A stretch of 64,000 bases of DNA from Sarcomyxa edulis. Lineage: Eukaryota > Basidiomycota > Agaricomycetes > Agaricales > Mycenaceae. Each line of letters begins with the position of its first letter. Within the stretch, counting starts at the first letter, position 1. The notes below the pieces were generated by a model that was not told where the DNA came from, ran no database searches, and saw nothing but the letters and a program-made list of their open reading frames with translations. This document shows positions 23,087-33,991 of this stretch, piece after piece. Location: assembly GCA_009761415.1 (NCBI GenBank), contig QUOL01000013.1, positions 548,501 through 612,500 on the forward strand, read 5' to 3'. Both the position numbers and the translations under genes were made by a program.

Positions 23087-25602
23087 ATGCGGGCTTCTCT
23101 TTCTCTGCTAGCCGTCTGGTTAGCATCGATGACGTCGCCGATCCGGGCGGCGACTGCTGGCTCTTTCGCTGATGGTGGAAATACTCTAGTCAGTGCTATG
23201 ATGGTACGTGGCTATAAGCTCGTTTTTGCGAATCGCCATAACCCCGCGTCTAGTTGTTTGTAGGTAATGAGGAAAAGGTCTACATTCTTGACAAGGCGGA
23301 GGGCAATGCTGCTCAAATTAACGGTCACCCTGCATGGGGTGCAGTCTGGTGTGTACAAGGCTTCAAATTTATTTCATGTCCCATTGTTTCTGACCTGGTC
23401 CTTCGTAGGGACATGAACTCCCATGACACCACGCTGATGGACGTGAAAACGAACGTCTTTTGTTCTTCCGGTATGCATCTACCAAACGGCTCATATGTCA
23501 CATTTGGCGGAAACGGCGCCGTTGGACCTGGCGGTAACATTGGTTCCCAACCCAATGTTGGAGGCTCATCAGGCGCTTGGGATGCGACGTACCAAGACTT
23601 CGATGGTGCTAAAGCTATCCGTATTCTTAACCCCTGCACATCTTCAGATGACTTCACTTCGACAAATTGCCAGTGGTTCGATGATCCATCCGTCCTAGCC
23701 ATGCAGAAGAGGAGATGGTACTCTGCCGCCGAAGCTTTGGCGAACGGGACTGTGGTTTTGATAGGAGGGTTCGTGAACGGAGGATATGTGAACAGAAATT
23801 TCCCCAACACGGATCCCACCTTTGAAGGTGGTGCTGCTGAATCTACCTACGAGTTCTTCCCTTCCAACGGCCAAACACCCCAACTCATGGCTTTCATGAC
23901 CAAAACGTCCGGCCTCAATGCATACGCACACAGTTTCCTGATGTCCTCTGGCCTCATGTTCGTCCAGGCTAATTTATCAACCAGTAAGTAGACGCTCGTC
24001 GTCACGCAAGGAAAATGCAAAACTGATACGTCTCATGCATCAGTACTTTGGGATTACAATGCCAACAAGGAGATAGACCTTCCAGACATGCCCAACGGTG
24101 TAGCACGAGTATACCCTGCATCAGGTGCTGTCGCGATGTTGCCTCTGACACCTGCCAACAACTATCTGCCTACTATGCTTTTCTGCGGTGGGTCCGATAT
24201 GCCTGCAGACGACTATGGCGATTACTCGTTCCCCTCTATCAATACTTGGGAATACCCAGCGTCAGCGGACTGCCAACGCATAACACCTGAGCCGGCAGAC
24301 GGCAGTGCCCCGGTATACATTCAAGACGACGATATGCCTGCAGGACGCACCATGGGTCAGTTTATTATTCTACCAGACGGCAAGCTTCTGGTCGTCAATG
24401 GAGGAGCAAATGGAACTGCTGGATATGCCACAGCAACTGGCCAATCCGAGTCGCTGGGCTTCATGCCTTACGGTGAATCTCTGGCTGCTGGGCCCGTTGG
24501 ACAACCGGCTATCTATGATCCGAACGCCCCAGCTGGTAGCCGTTGGTCGACAGAAGGTCTGGCTACTTCGAATATTGCTCGGTTGTATCATTCCTCTGCT
24601 ATGCTCCTTCCAGATGCGTCGGTGATGATTGCGGGTTCCAATCCCAACATCGATGCCAACCTTTCTACAATATACCCGACACAGTATCAGATCGAGATCT
24701 TCTATCCTCCATACTTTTCTGCAACCACACGCCCTGTTCCTTCTGGAATCCCGACGACTCTCTCATATGGTGGCGACCCCTTCGATCTTACCGTCCCCTC
24801 GAGCTCGTATACTGGCGATGCCAACGATGCAGCGGACAATACGACCGTTGTGATCATTCGTGGTGGTTTCACCACGCATGCGATGAACATGGGACAGAGG
24901 TATCTCCAGCTTAACAACACTTATACGGTAAATAGCGACGGTTCCTTGACTCTTCACGTTGCGCAAGTCCCACCGAACCCCAACATTTTCCAACCCGGTC
25001 CCGCATTCCTCTTCGTCACTATCAATGGGATACCCAGTAATGGAACGAGGTTGATCGTTGGAAATGGACAAATCTCTGCACAGCCTACGGCACCAGCTAG
25101 CGTCTTACCATCTAGTATCCGACTCAGTTCAGCATCAGGCTCTGGCTCTGATAACAGTACATCGAGCAGTACATCTAGCGGAGATCCAGGCACATCGACC
25201 AACGGCGCATCGCATACCGGTGCAATTGTAGGTGGAGTGGTTGGGGCTATTGCCATCATTGGACTTCTTGGTGCGCTCATTGGTTTCTGTCTCACTCGCC
25301 GCCGTGCTGCTCACCAAGCACCCTCTTCCGCATATGCCATGAGTACTTCGGGTATAGGCGCAGGGGGTGCTGGAGCGGCAGCGGCAGCCCGTAAACGTAG
25401 TTCTGACTCGAGTGCGTTTATCCCTTTACAACAGGATAATCGCAGTCAAGCCTGGAATACGAGTACGGCTGATTTGACAAGTCCATATCGTGATGACGCA
25501 TGGGACATCCCCAATAGAAGCAGTGGGATGAGCATCGACTACGATCCTTACTCGAGTTCACCGAAGATGAACACGAGTACCCCGCCGCCACGTATATATT
25601 GA
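23087..25602 (+). CDS. Copper radical oxidase, glyoxal oxidase-like (AA5_1), membrane-anchored, copy 2
   Basis: Tandem paralogue of the gene at 19745, with the same four-exon layout, the same direction and about 0.8 kb between them. The first exon is 23087-23203 and the last ends at 25602. The likely radical-copper residues are kept: Cys in NVFCSSGMHL, Tyr in RRWYSAAEALANG, Tyr-His in ARLYHSSAMLLPD, and His in FTTHAMNMGQRY. The membrane helix AIVGGVVGAIAIIGLLGALI and the cytoplasmic tail are also kept. Divergence is greatest in the Ser/Thr linker and the tail. Most protein blocks are identical while introns and synonymous sites differ, so the duplication is old and both copies look functional. 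The substrate is not decided by sequence. Confidence 0.92.
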
Positions 25603-26129
25603 GTAGGTGCGCCAAGGTTGGTTTCAGTTTCTAGAGATGATGGACTCTCTTCCATGGACTAAGTATCTCACAGACAATTTTAATCATATGTTCCTATTCT
25701 ATACCCCCTTCCATTATATCAACACCCTCGCTATCATTGTCTTCTTCTGCATCTGTCCTACAATTACAATACTCGTACCGTGGCTTTCATGCCACCCTGT
25801 ATGTATATTTGTCGTCACATGCTATCCATCTCATTCTCTCTTCTCGAGACTGGACTCGGACAGTACAAAACAAGCTATCGCACTTGATACCCGTCGCGTT
25901 GCTCTGACCAGGCTGAAAGGAAGTGGGATCGTAAGCAGAAGAAGTTCTGCGCCACACATGAATGTAGATAGCCTGCCGATGCGTATTGCAGTGGTAATTG
26001 AGCTTTGCAAGGATTCTGCACCACCGAACGTTGATGCACATATATAGATATATACATACAATCACCAATTTTACATTATCAAAAGGTTCTGGCATCAAAA
26101 AGTCATAGGCAAGAACGATTTCAGATGGT
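25603..26129. other. Convergent 3' region
   Basis: Lies between the 3' end of the second oxidase gene (plus) and the 3' end of the amidohydrolase gene (minus). Nothing coding is recognised. Confidence 0.5.
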
Positions 26130-29100
26130 TCAAAAGAGATCCACCAAATCGCGTCGAGGAGAGACCACTGCCACCACCTTTGACTCAAACGACAGCATGT
26201 CACCGCCACGAGTCGCCACGAGATCAGCGTCGCCTTCGGCAGTATGGATACCTAGTAGTGACTCGATGTTTGAAGACGCCATAGCAAGAGCATCTGTCTT
26301 AGAGATGATGCCACCTGAATCGAGGGCAGCCTTTGAATCCAAAACATATCAGTTGAACATCCTGCTTCTCGATAAACTAACACTCACCCAAGCAGCATCG
26401 AACCTTAGGTTGCGAACTTCATTTCATGAGAATTTGTCAACGTGGGTTAAATCCAGAAAAATTAAGATCTTTACCTGCCCAAGTAGACATAGATTCTTCG
26501 GCATTCACACCTTGCGGCCCAAGACCAACGGTGACATTGTGCGATACCAACACAGTAACAGCGCTTTGGGGCGTCAACGGTGGTCCCGGAAGACTAGATT
26601 GGAACTGCGTTGGAAAATATCCTCTCGATTGTTTAGAAAATTGAAAGGACTCACATTTTCCTCATCTCCCAAGTGTAGGGGAAAGATCTAGGAGGCGAGA
26701 GAATGACGCCTACGTTGGCAGCAGCAATCTCCTTGGCGAGGAGATGGGCTTCTGTGGCGCCTACGAGAGTCAATTTCAGGCCAATGCCAGTCGACAATTC
26801 GACTTCTCGCTTTAGGAGCAGGAGAGTAGCAATGATGTCCGCATTGTGGACTCGCACTACGAGAGGTATCAGGCCCTGTCACGCACTATAATGAGCCTTC
26901 GAAGATATGGTGGCACGGATGAAAACGCACCAGACTGGCTTTCTTGAACCACTTCCCGCTTTCACCAGTCCCTGGCTCAAGTAATAATCGACGAAGAGCT
27001 GCAATCTTGGTGGAAATACTCGGTGTACTGGAGCCATGGCCGATGGCAACATGGAGCGCCACCACGTCCTCAACAACGGCTCCGTGTTCTAATTTATTTT
27101 TGGAAGATAAAGAGAACGATGTGCTCAATCCGACTGAAAACCCTTCCGCCGAGGGAGGTGTAATCCCCAAAGTGACGCCTCCGCGGTACGCAAGTCTGAA
27201 ACAACACAAGTCAGTTAAACTGCACTAGAATGTAGAGGAGGCATATCCCTAACAGTGCATCACGGGTACCAAATTGTAGCCCATCGACAGCCTTGATGAT
27301 ACTAGCATCGCCACCAATGATAGAAGGTATCTTCTTGTTAGACGACAATGCATCATACACAATCCCATCATTCGTAGACTCCTCCCCGGAAATGTCCTGA
27401 AGGCCAAGACTGGATCCAAAGGAGACCAATGCCGGGCTTATAGATCCACCTTCCAAATCAATATTTACGGCGTGGTCGGATACATACGATGCACACGATG
27501 TGACTGCGCCGGAACAGACAATTCTTCCCTTGTTCGCGACTACAATGCCACCCAAGGGATGTTGGGAAGCTTCCCGAACGCCGTAACTATCTCTATACCA
27601 GACGCTTGAAACATTACGGAAAACAGCCTCGCCCTGAATCACCCCAGAAGGTTCTAGAGGGGGTAATCCTTCGTGTTCGATGGTTGCTCTTCTCTCGAGA
27701 TCGAAGTTCGGTGTTTTCGGAATTCTTTGATGTTGAGGCGGTTTCTGCGAGATGATAGCGTTCTCAATTTGAGGTATACCGTCGACGATGACCTGCGTCG
27801 GAGTTGCACCGAGAGCAAGAGGATGACTGTCCCAGAGGACGATGTCTGCATCAAATAACTCAATAATGCATCTCGCGAGATGAGGTCAGCCAAGTTCTTA
27901 CCCGCGTCATATCCTAAAGTTTCGAGTTCGAAATTCAATCAATAAACAGAAATTCCCGACCACAGACTTACCTTCTCTGATATATCCAATCCTATGATCT
28001 AGTCCTAACACTTCTGCCGGTGTCGAAATAACGGCCGATAACGCCACATGAGCTGGTAGACCATAATAATGCACCTGCTGCGCCTCGTGTACTAGGTATC
28101 GGGATACAATTCCTGGATGATCACTCTAGTCATGGGAGCACACATAAGTTGTCAGCTACCGTCATCGGGAAATGACATACCTTCATCACGACCTTGATAC
28201 CATTGTCTGCCAGGATACGGGGAGCAAATTCGGAGTGTCTGTAGGCCTCTTTTTTATACCTTCCATGGAATGCCACCGTTAGAATTCAGGGCCAGAAGGA
28301 TACAAAATATCGTACCTAGAGAAAGCAGCAAACATAGCAATAGCAGGCGGCTTCTCGTAAGCGCGTTTCAAGACCTCTGGGACTAAATACGCTTCGTGAG
28401 CATGGTGGAATGCCGCGACGGGGAATTGGAATTCGTTGGAGAGCTGTGGATGTCATGGAAGATGAAGTTTCGACTAAAAGAAGGAGCAAACTTGTAATTT
28501 GCGTACGCGAACAAAATTATCGATATCGACAGCTTCATAACAATGCGTTTGAACCTTGTGTGGCGTGAGTACTTGTACGAGGGTTTTTTCAGGGGAAAGA
28601 GACACTGTACCTTGACTTTCCCCCGCAAGATGTCTACCAATGCCTCCCATTGCAATTCCTCTGGGAAGCCTTCACCTCCCAAATCAGTCCATCGGCCAGC
28701 CACAGCCTTGGCACAGTATTGGTCTTGGGATTCCTTGATTTGGCGAGCCTTGTCATATCTGTAGAGAAATCAGAACATGGGCAATATATGGATAGAAGCG
28801 TGCTATGTACTGACGCTTGTCTGAACGCCCAGGATGTATCCATACGAGTGCCTTCGTATATCCGGGCTGCGTAATGTCAATTCGTGAGAAGAGATGAATA
28901 TGACTGAAAATGACGAACTTACAAGGGTTCTCGCCTGCATCACCATCATTGTTTAATGACGTAATAAATACTGAATTTGAGAGTGAGACTGACCGCAGGC
29001 ATGTCTAGTGGCGATGAACATGTGAATACGCCGCACAGCTAAAAGGATAGTACGCGGTCTACTTACTTCATATGTCTCCACCTCAGAGGTAGACCGGGAT

Positions 29101-30044
29101 CTATCGTGGAGCCATTAAGGTCATAGGGAGGTTCGAGGAGAAGGGAAGATGTAGATCGCTCCTTAGTAGGACGGAGTTTTATCACGAACGCCTGACCACC
29201 TACAGATTGACGCGGTTTATAATTGTAAGGCACAACGAAAAAAACAAGAACATGCATACCCATCGCGTCTGCTGATCCAGGAAGAATCAGAGAAGTAGTA
29301 ACACCGCCAGACAGGGTATGTCGGAAACCCTCATCGTGCGTGTTCAGTCCATCCACGGAACGTAGCCATCCCATAATGAGACCCTTCATGGAGTTCCCAT
29401 CGTCGGCTCCTTTCAATGTTGGAGATGATTCCACGCCGAGATGAGAATGCAGGTCTATGATGCTGATCAAGGGTGGATAAGGATGAGCAAACTTGGTAAC
29501 AAAGGGTTGAAGGGCATAATGCACTTACCCGGGAGATATCCATGCTCCCTGATAGTGATATTAAATCCTCAAACGTTCGACTACAGCATGCTGGACGTAC
29601 CTTTGCATCGATTGTCACCAAATCACCACCTCCATTCAGCAGCTCCCGTCCGACCGACCCTATGGCTTTGATGATACCTCTGTCCACAAAGATGTCCCCT
29701 TTCACTACTTCAAGCCCATCAACGTTTCCAGTCCATATAGTCGCGTTTCGGATAAGGATTGGTTTCGTTCCAGGTTGAAAACGGTCAGATACGACGCGTT
29801 TGTGAAATGTAGGTGAAGGCCCGGGTTTAGTATTCAAACTCGCGCATTTCTGGAGTATCTGCGAGGCATGCAAGGGTACGGACACCGACGAGGAGTAAAA
29901 GGATCCAGGAAGGTAATAAACGTGAGATAAGACGGTAAGGAGAGCACCTATCGCCAACAGGACATATGTGAACCTCCTTATGTTCGACTTTGGTTTCGGA
30001 CGCGGACGAAAGAAAGGCTCGTTCATCTCAACACCTTTCACCAT
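26130..30044 (-). CDS. Membrane-anchored amidohydrolase superfamily protein
   Basis: Many-exon minus-strand gene; the ends are firm and the internal joins were only partly traced. The N-terminus (MVKGVEMNEPFFRPRPKPK) is cytosolic and is followed by a signal anchor, FTYVLLAIGALLTVLSHVYYL. The amidohydrolase fold begins with ILIRNATIWTG and shows the metal-binding DLHSHLGVES (HxH), GGVTTSLILPGSADAMG, a second His site in KVQTHCYEAVDIDNF, AAFHHAHEAYL, and VVMKSDHPG (Asp-His), then DADIVLWDSHPL. The C-terminal half (from about LGGIVVANKGRIVCSG) is a second composite-domain-like region ending MASSNIESLLGI and DADLVATRGGDML, with only part of a second active-site set. The closest known types are imidazolonepropionase or dihydropyrimidinase-like hydrolases. 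The extracellular substrate is unknown. Confidence 0.82.
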
Positions 30045-31041
30045 GGCTTTCGGGAAGATGATGGTGAGAGGACAACAAGTTGATTAGAATTGTACATGAC
30101 ACCTTCACAATTCTGAAGCACGATGATTGTGCGAAAACTTTGCAAGATAGCGAGATATTCGTCTTGGAATTTGAAACTAGATATGATCAACTTCCTCATG
30201 ATTCCTTCCCATCAGGATGCAGATGACCGGTATTGGCTCCTGCATCCTGCGCCTTTGGGACGGTCCCTGGAATCAAGCATGCTGCCAGTAGGATAAGACG
30301 CGTGCGACGCGTTGACAGGATCGTGCCAGTTACACTGGCAATCGAGGCCTCGCAGCCTGTCTTGTCCATGTCAGTGGGCACCTCCTCGAGTTTCTATGCG
30401 GTCGTACCAATCATAGCATCAAAATGTCTCTGGACGCCATTATTCATCTGTCAGGGCAAGATCATGCGAGATCATACCACCGTCCACGGACTCGGAGGAT
30501 CGCTATTATGTTGCAAATATAATCGGACTCTGAGCTTATGCATAGGCTTAGGTTACTCTGAATTCCACGAGACATGCATCTGTCTAATGTCGTTTGCTGT
30601 TTTCGGAACCAGAAGGACAAAGTAGACCTCTTAACGGTCATGAAGAGTCCCGTATGTATGAGACGTGCCGATAGCTGCGATCAAGCTGCGATTTCGATCC
30701 CACTGGCATTACTCGGAGTTGATTCATATTCCTGGACGTCCCTACATGTTGGTGAGTAACACTTTGTTATCCAGATTTGGATTTGACTTTCGGTCTGATA
30801 GCCTTTGACCATCTTCAGAGGCCGGGGCTGCGGCAGTAGCATCGCCAACTATGACACTGCCTATGTTCATCTCACTTTCAAGTACGTACTGCGATCTCAC
30901 TGCGCATTCAACATTCAGTTTATATTCTAGCAGTTCTGGATGACGGGCTTTACACGCCATGACTTTACGTTGCAGTTGTAGTATAAGTAAGACTCGGTAT
31001 GTGCTCTGCATAGTATCTTCACAAAGCTCTTGTACTCACAG
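30045..31041. other. Intergenic region, upstream of hydrolase copy 1
   Basis: Divergent spacer between the amidohydrolase gene and the first S33-like hydrolase gene. The right-hand 250 bases resemble the region upstream of hydrolase copy 2, including an actgcgatctcactgcgc block at 30888-30905 and a TATA-like box at 30982. The rest shows nothing supportable. Confidence 0.5.
30888..30990 (+). promoter_or_regulatory. Conserved hydrolase promoter, copy 1
   Basis: The upstream block actgcgatctcactgcgc (30888-30905) and the core tataagtaagactcggta (from 30982) lie 60 bp before the ATG. Both elements recur at similar spacing before the other three hydrolase paralogues. Confidence 0.6.
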
Positions 31042-33327
31042 ATGGTACTATTCTCAGTTGCGACAGTCGCTGTTCTCCTTCTCAAAGGCGTCTTCAGCGC
31101 ATACGGGCAACCTTCTCAGAATCGCTCAGCAGAGGTTCAATGGGTCGATTGCTCCTTGAACGTCCCCCAGCCGCTGCAAATTGCTCTCAATATCACTACC
31201 TGGAATATTAGCAGCAATCCCGATCTCCCCCCTCTTCCGGCGTCCTTGAAATGTGGACGTCTCGATGTCCCGATGGACTACACCCAGGCTTTCGACGACA
31301 ACAACAAGATTAATATTGGCTTTGCGGTCAACCGTCTTGCTCACCCCAAGGGTGTTATCTTCTAGTAAGTCTCAAACTATCGACGCGTCTTGTCATGGCT
31401 AATCCGTTTCTGGCTTGAAGTAACCCTGGTTGGACTTTTATTCACTGATCCGCGGGCTCGTTGATATCTTACTCAACATTCACATTCCGTTTAGGTGGAC
31501 CGGGAGGCGAAGCCATTTCAATCGCATGGCAGCTGGCTTTGAATAACACGGACATTTTTCGTGGATTGGAAGATTTCGAATTCATGAGCGAGTACCTTTT
31601 ATTCTCGAGTTCGACTCAGACTTTGATCGTCCACTCCGACAGTGATGGACGTACGTGGAACATGGAGCTCGAATCCGGTGAACTGTTCTGCAGAGGCTTT
31701 TTCTAAGATTCCCATTCCGTAGTATGTATTCTTTCGGATTGGTTGGTTGGTTTCTCTCTTAACATTGTTTCTCGACAGCCCTAGGACTCAGGACGATTTC
31801 AATGTGTTACAGGCGGCCGTCAAGAGCTTCGGTCAGTCCTGTATCGACCTGAGCACTCCCCCGGGAATCATCGGACACGTAGGAACCCAAGATGCGGTAG
31901 AAGACTGGGAAAGCATTCGACTTGCACTGAATTATGGTAAAGTCGATCTCTTGGGCATATCCTAGTGAGTTCCGCTTTCGCCATCTTGTGTCTTCACAGC
32001 TCAATAAATGTCTCGCAGTGGAACGTATTATTTCTCCGAATACGCTTATCGTTACCCAGAGAGCGTGGGTCGCGTTGTTCTCGATGCTGTCGTCGGACAC
32101 GGGCTTGTAAATATTCCATATCCTGCCTTGATAACGCGTGTGCTGACTTCTACCTTGCAGAGTGACTTGAGCGAAATTGATAATGATATCAAAGCCGTCA
32201 ACCGGCTCTTGCTTCGAGCAGATGCTTTTTGTTTGTCAAATTCCACGTGCCCTTTCCACGATCAAGGCAAAGGAGCTGTACCGAAGGTCGGTCCATACAA
32301 ACTTGATTGAGTAATCACCTCTTGTTCATCAACATTCTACAGGCTTTCGAGAAAGTCCTCCAACAAGCAATCGCTGCCAGCCCATGCCCCAACTCCACGG
32401 TGTGTGATCCACTGACCGCCAGGTATCTGCGTAATGCGGTCACCATCGCCTTCTTTGGAACGCCACAATATTCGTCCCTTTTTGCGGGCCTAGAACTCGC
32501 ACTCCAGGGGGATACCAGCTTCTTTCCTCCAGGACCGTCAACCACAGGGTTTGTGGCTATACCGCTTGTTTGTCTCGACGAGGGTACGCTTCTAATAACA
32601 TGAAAATTCTACTATGTGGCTGACATATTCCATACAGTTATTGACAATGACACCTTTGCTGGTATAGACCAATTCCGGTCAGGGACCGCTCAGGTTGGTG
32701 CCTTTGAATATTTTTGTTTGCTATCATCATCAATAGCGTTCTTCGTAGGATGACACCTTCCATGTTATGGCATCTATTACGTGGCAACAAAAGGTATTCT
32801 CCTGCTCTGATTAGTATAAGCACGTCGATACTGACCACTGAGAAATCTAGTTGTTCTGCGTTGGGTGGCCTTTCCCAGGTCGTCCGAAAACGACCTTGCC
32901 AACTCATCTCCCTCTCTTGTGGGTCACAGCTGACTTCGATCTCAAGTAAGGAATTATTTGTGGTAGAGGTCGCGCTTTATCAGCACTAATTATTCGATCT
33001 TGTGTAGTACGCCCACCGAAGGGGCTACATTCGCCTGGAAACAAGCTCCTAATTCCACTCTTATCGTCCGTCATGGAGATGATCACGGTACAACAGAAGG
33101 TCAGTAAACAAACGACACATTGCTAATTGGCTCTCCGCTGATGCCGAGCAGTACTTGGAAGCCCTGCGAGAGATATCTTCATCGAGTATCTTCGTACAGG
33201 CGTCATAGCCAACTCCTCAAACGAGACTCTCGCCACCGTCCATAGACCTGGAAGCACTCGTGGCCCAATTCCGAACCCCTATATAGTACCTGTTGGTGCA
33301 CCGGCGGGGGACTTCCAAAGCTTCTGA
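31042..33327 (+). CDS. Secreted S33/TAP-like alpha/beta hydrolase, copy 1
   Basis: Putative tripeptidyl/prolyl aminopeptidase-type hydrolase of the secretory pathway. A hand-built 13-exon model (31042-31364, 31421-31428, 31495-31587, 31643-31721, 31779-31964, 32019-32106, 32161-32286, 32343-32583, 32638-32693, 32749-32793, 32851-32945, 33008-33099, 33152-33327) sums to 1608 nt, or 535 residues. The signal peptide MVLFSVATVAVLLLKGVFSA is followed by CGRLDVPMDY, the oxyanion motif YNPGGPGGEA, the nucleophile elbow LLGISYGTYYF, and a helical lid. The TAP-like C-terminal segment has VTADFDL and the catalytic His in VRHGDDHGT. Exon 2 is only 8 nt. The intron at 31588-31642 must start with GC to keep frame. 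N-glycosylation sequons are frequent. The substrate is unknown. Confidence 0.85.
31421..31428 (+). other. 8-nt microexon in hydrolase copy 1
   Basis: taaccctg, flanked by ag before and gt after, codes the end of Tyr, then Asn-Pro and the first base of Gly in YNPGGPG. Without it the oxyanion-hole motif is lost and the frame changes. The same microexon is present in all four paralogues. Confidence 0.8.
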
Positions 33328-33991
33328 GACAACTCGTGTCCTTCCGTGTCCTTCGTGTGTGTCTCTTTGACGCAACGTCCATGCTCATGTCGTAGATATC
33401 AAGAAGACAATAGCAAACTTTTGTCTTCCCAAAAAGGAAGGCCAGTCTATTCACCGAACAACGAGACCGACTATTGACGGAGAATTGACACCAGTAAACC
33501 TTGAACTCGATACCAGTAACTTTTGAACTCGATACGTTCCAAAATGAGGTGATCTGATTCCGATATCTGGAGCGGATTTTCTGCTCGTCTTCTGTTATAG
33601 ATCGGACGGGAAACGTCCAGATCCACTGATGCCAGTTGCCTGATCATGACCAATGAGACTCTTCGAAAGGCCTCAATCTCGCCCGAACTCTTATCAACAA
33701 TCCAGAGGTGCGTTGATGCCTCCCTGCGTGTTGATGAGTATGATGAGACTCGCCTTACGGCAGTCATCGACCCTGCTGAGAAGCGAGGGCTGTGGCAGTG
33801 CATCACCAACTATTTCGATGTGGCGCCCATCTCGATCTCACATACAAGTACGTACGGCGCTCTCACTGCGCAATTAGCAGTTGGTCAAACTGTCGCATTC
33901 ACAGCCGTGAATGACTGTCTTGAGATTACGCGCCAATGGTATAAATAAGACTTAGTGCGTGTTCTGTCTCCAGAAATCTGTTGTATTGCAG
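33328..33991. other. Spacer with duplicated promoter region before hydrolase copy 2
   Basis: Contains a 100-codon open frame at 33646-33948 with no recognised homology. It overlaps the upstream block shared by all four hydrolase genes (33854-33871), so it is probably promoter DNA that happens to be open. TATAAATA is at 33940-33947. Confidence 0.5.
33854..33947 (+). promoter_or_regulatory. Conserved hydrolase promoter, copy 2
   Basis: Upstream block acggcgctctcactgcgc (33854-33871) and core TATAAATA (33940-33947), 52 bp before the ATG at 33992, followed by agacttagtg. This is the second member of the shared promoter set. Confidence 0.6.
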
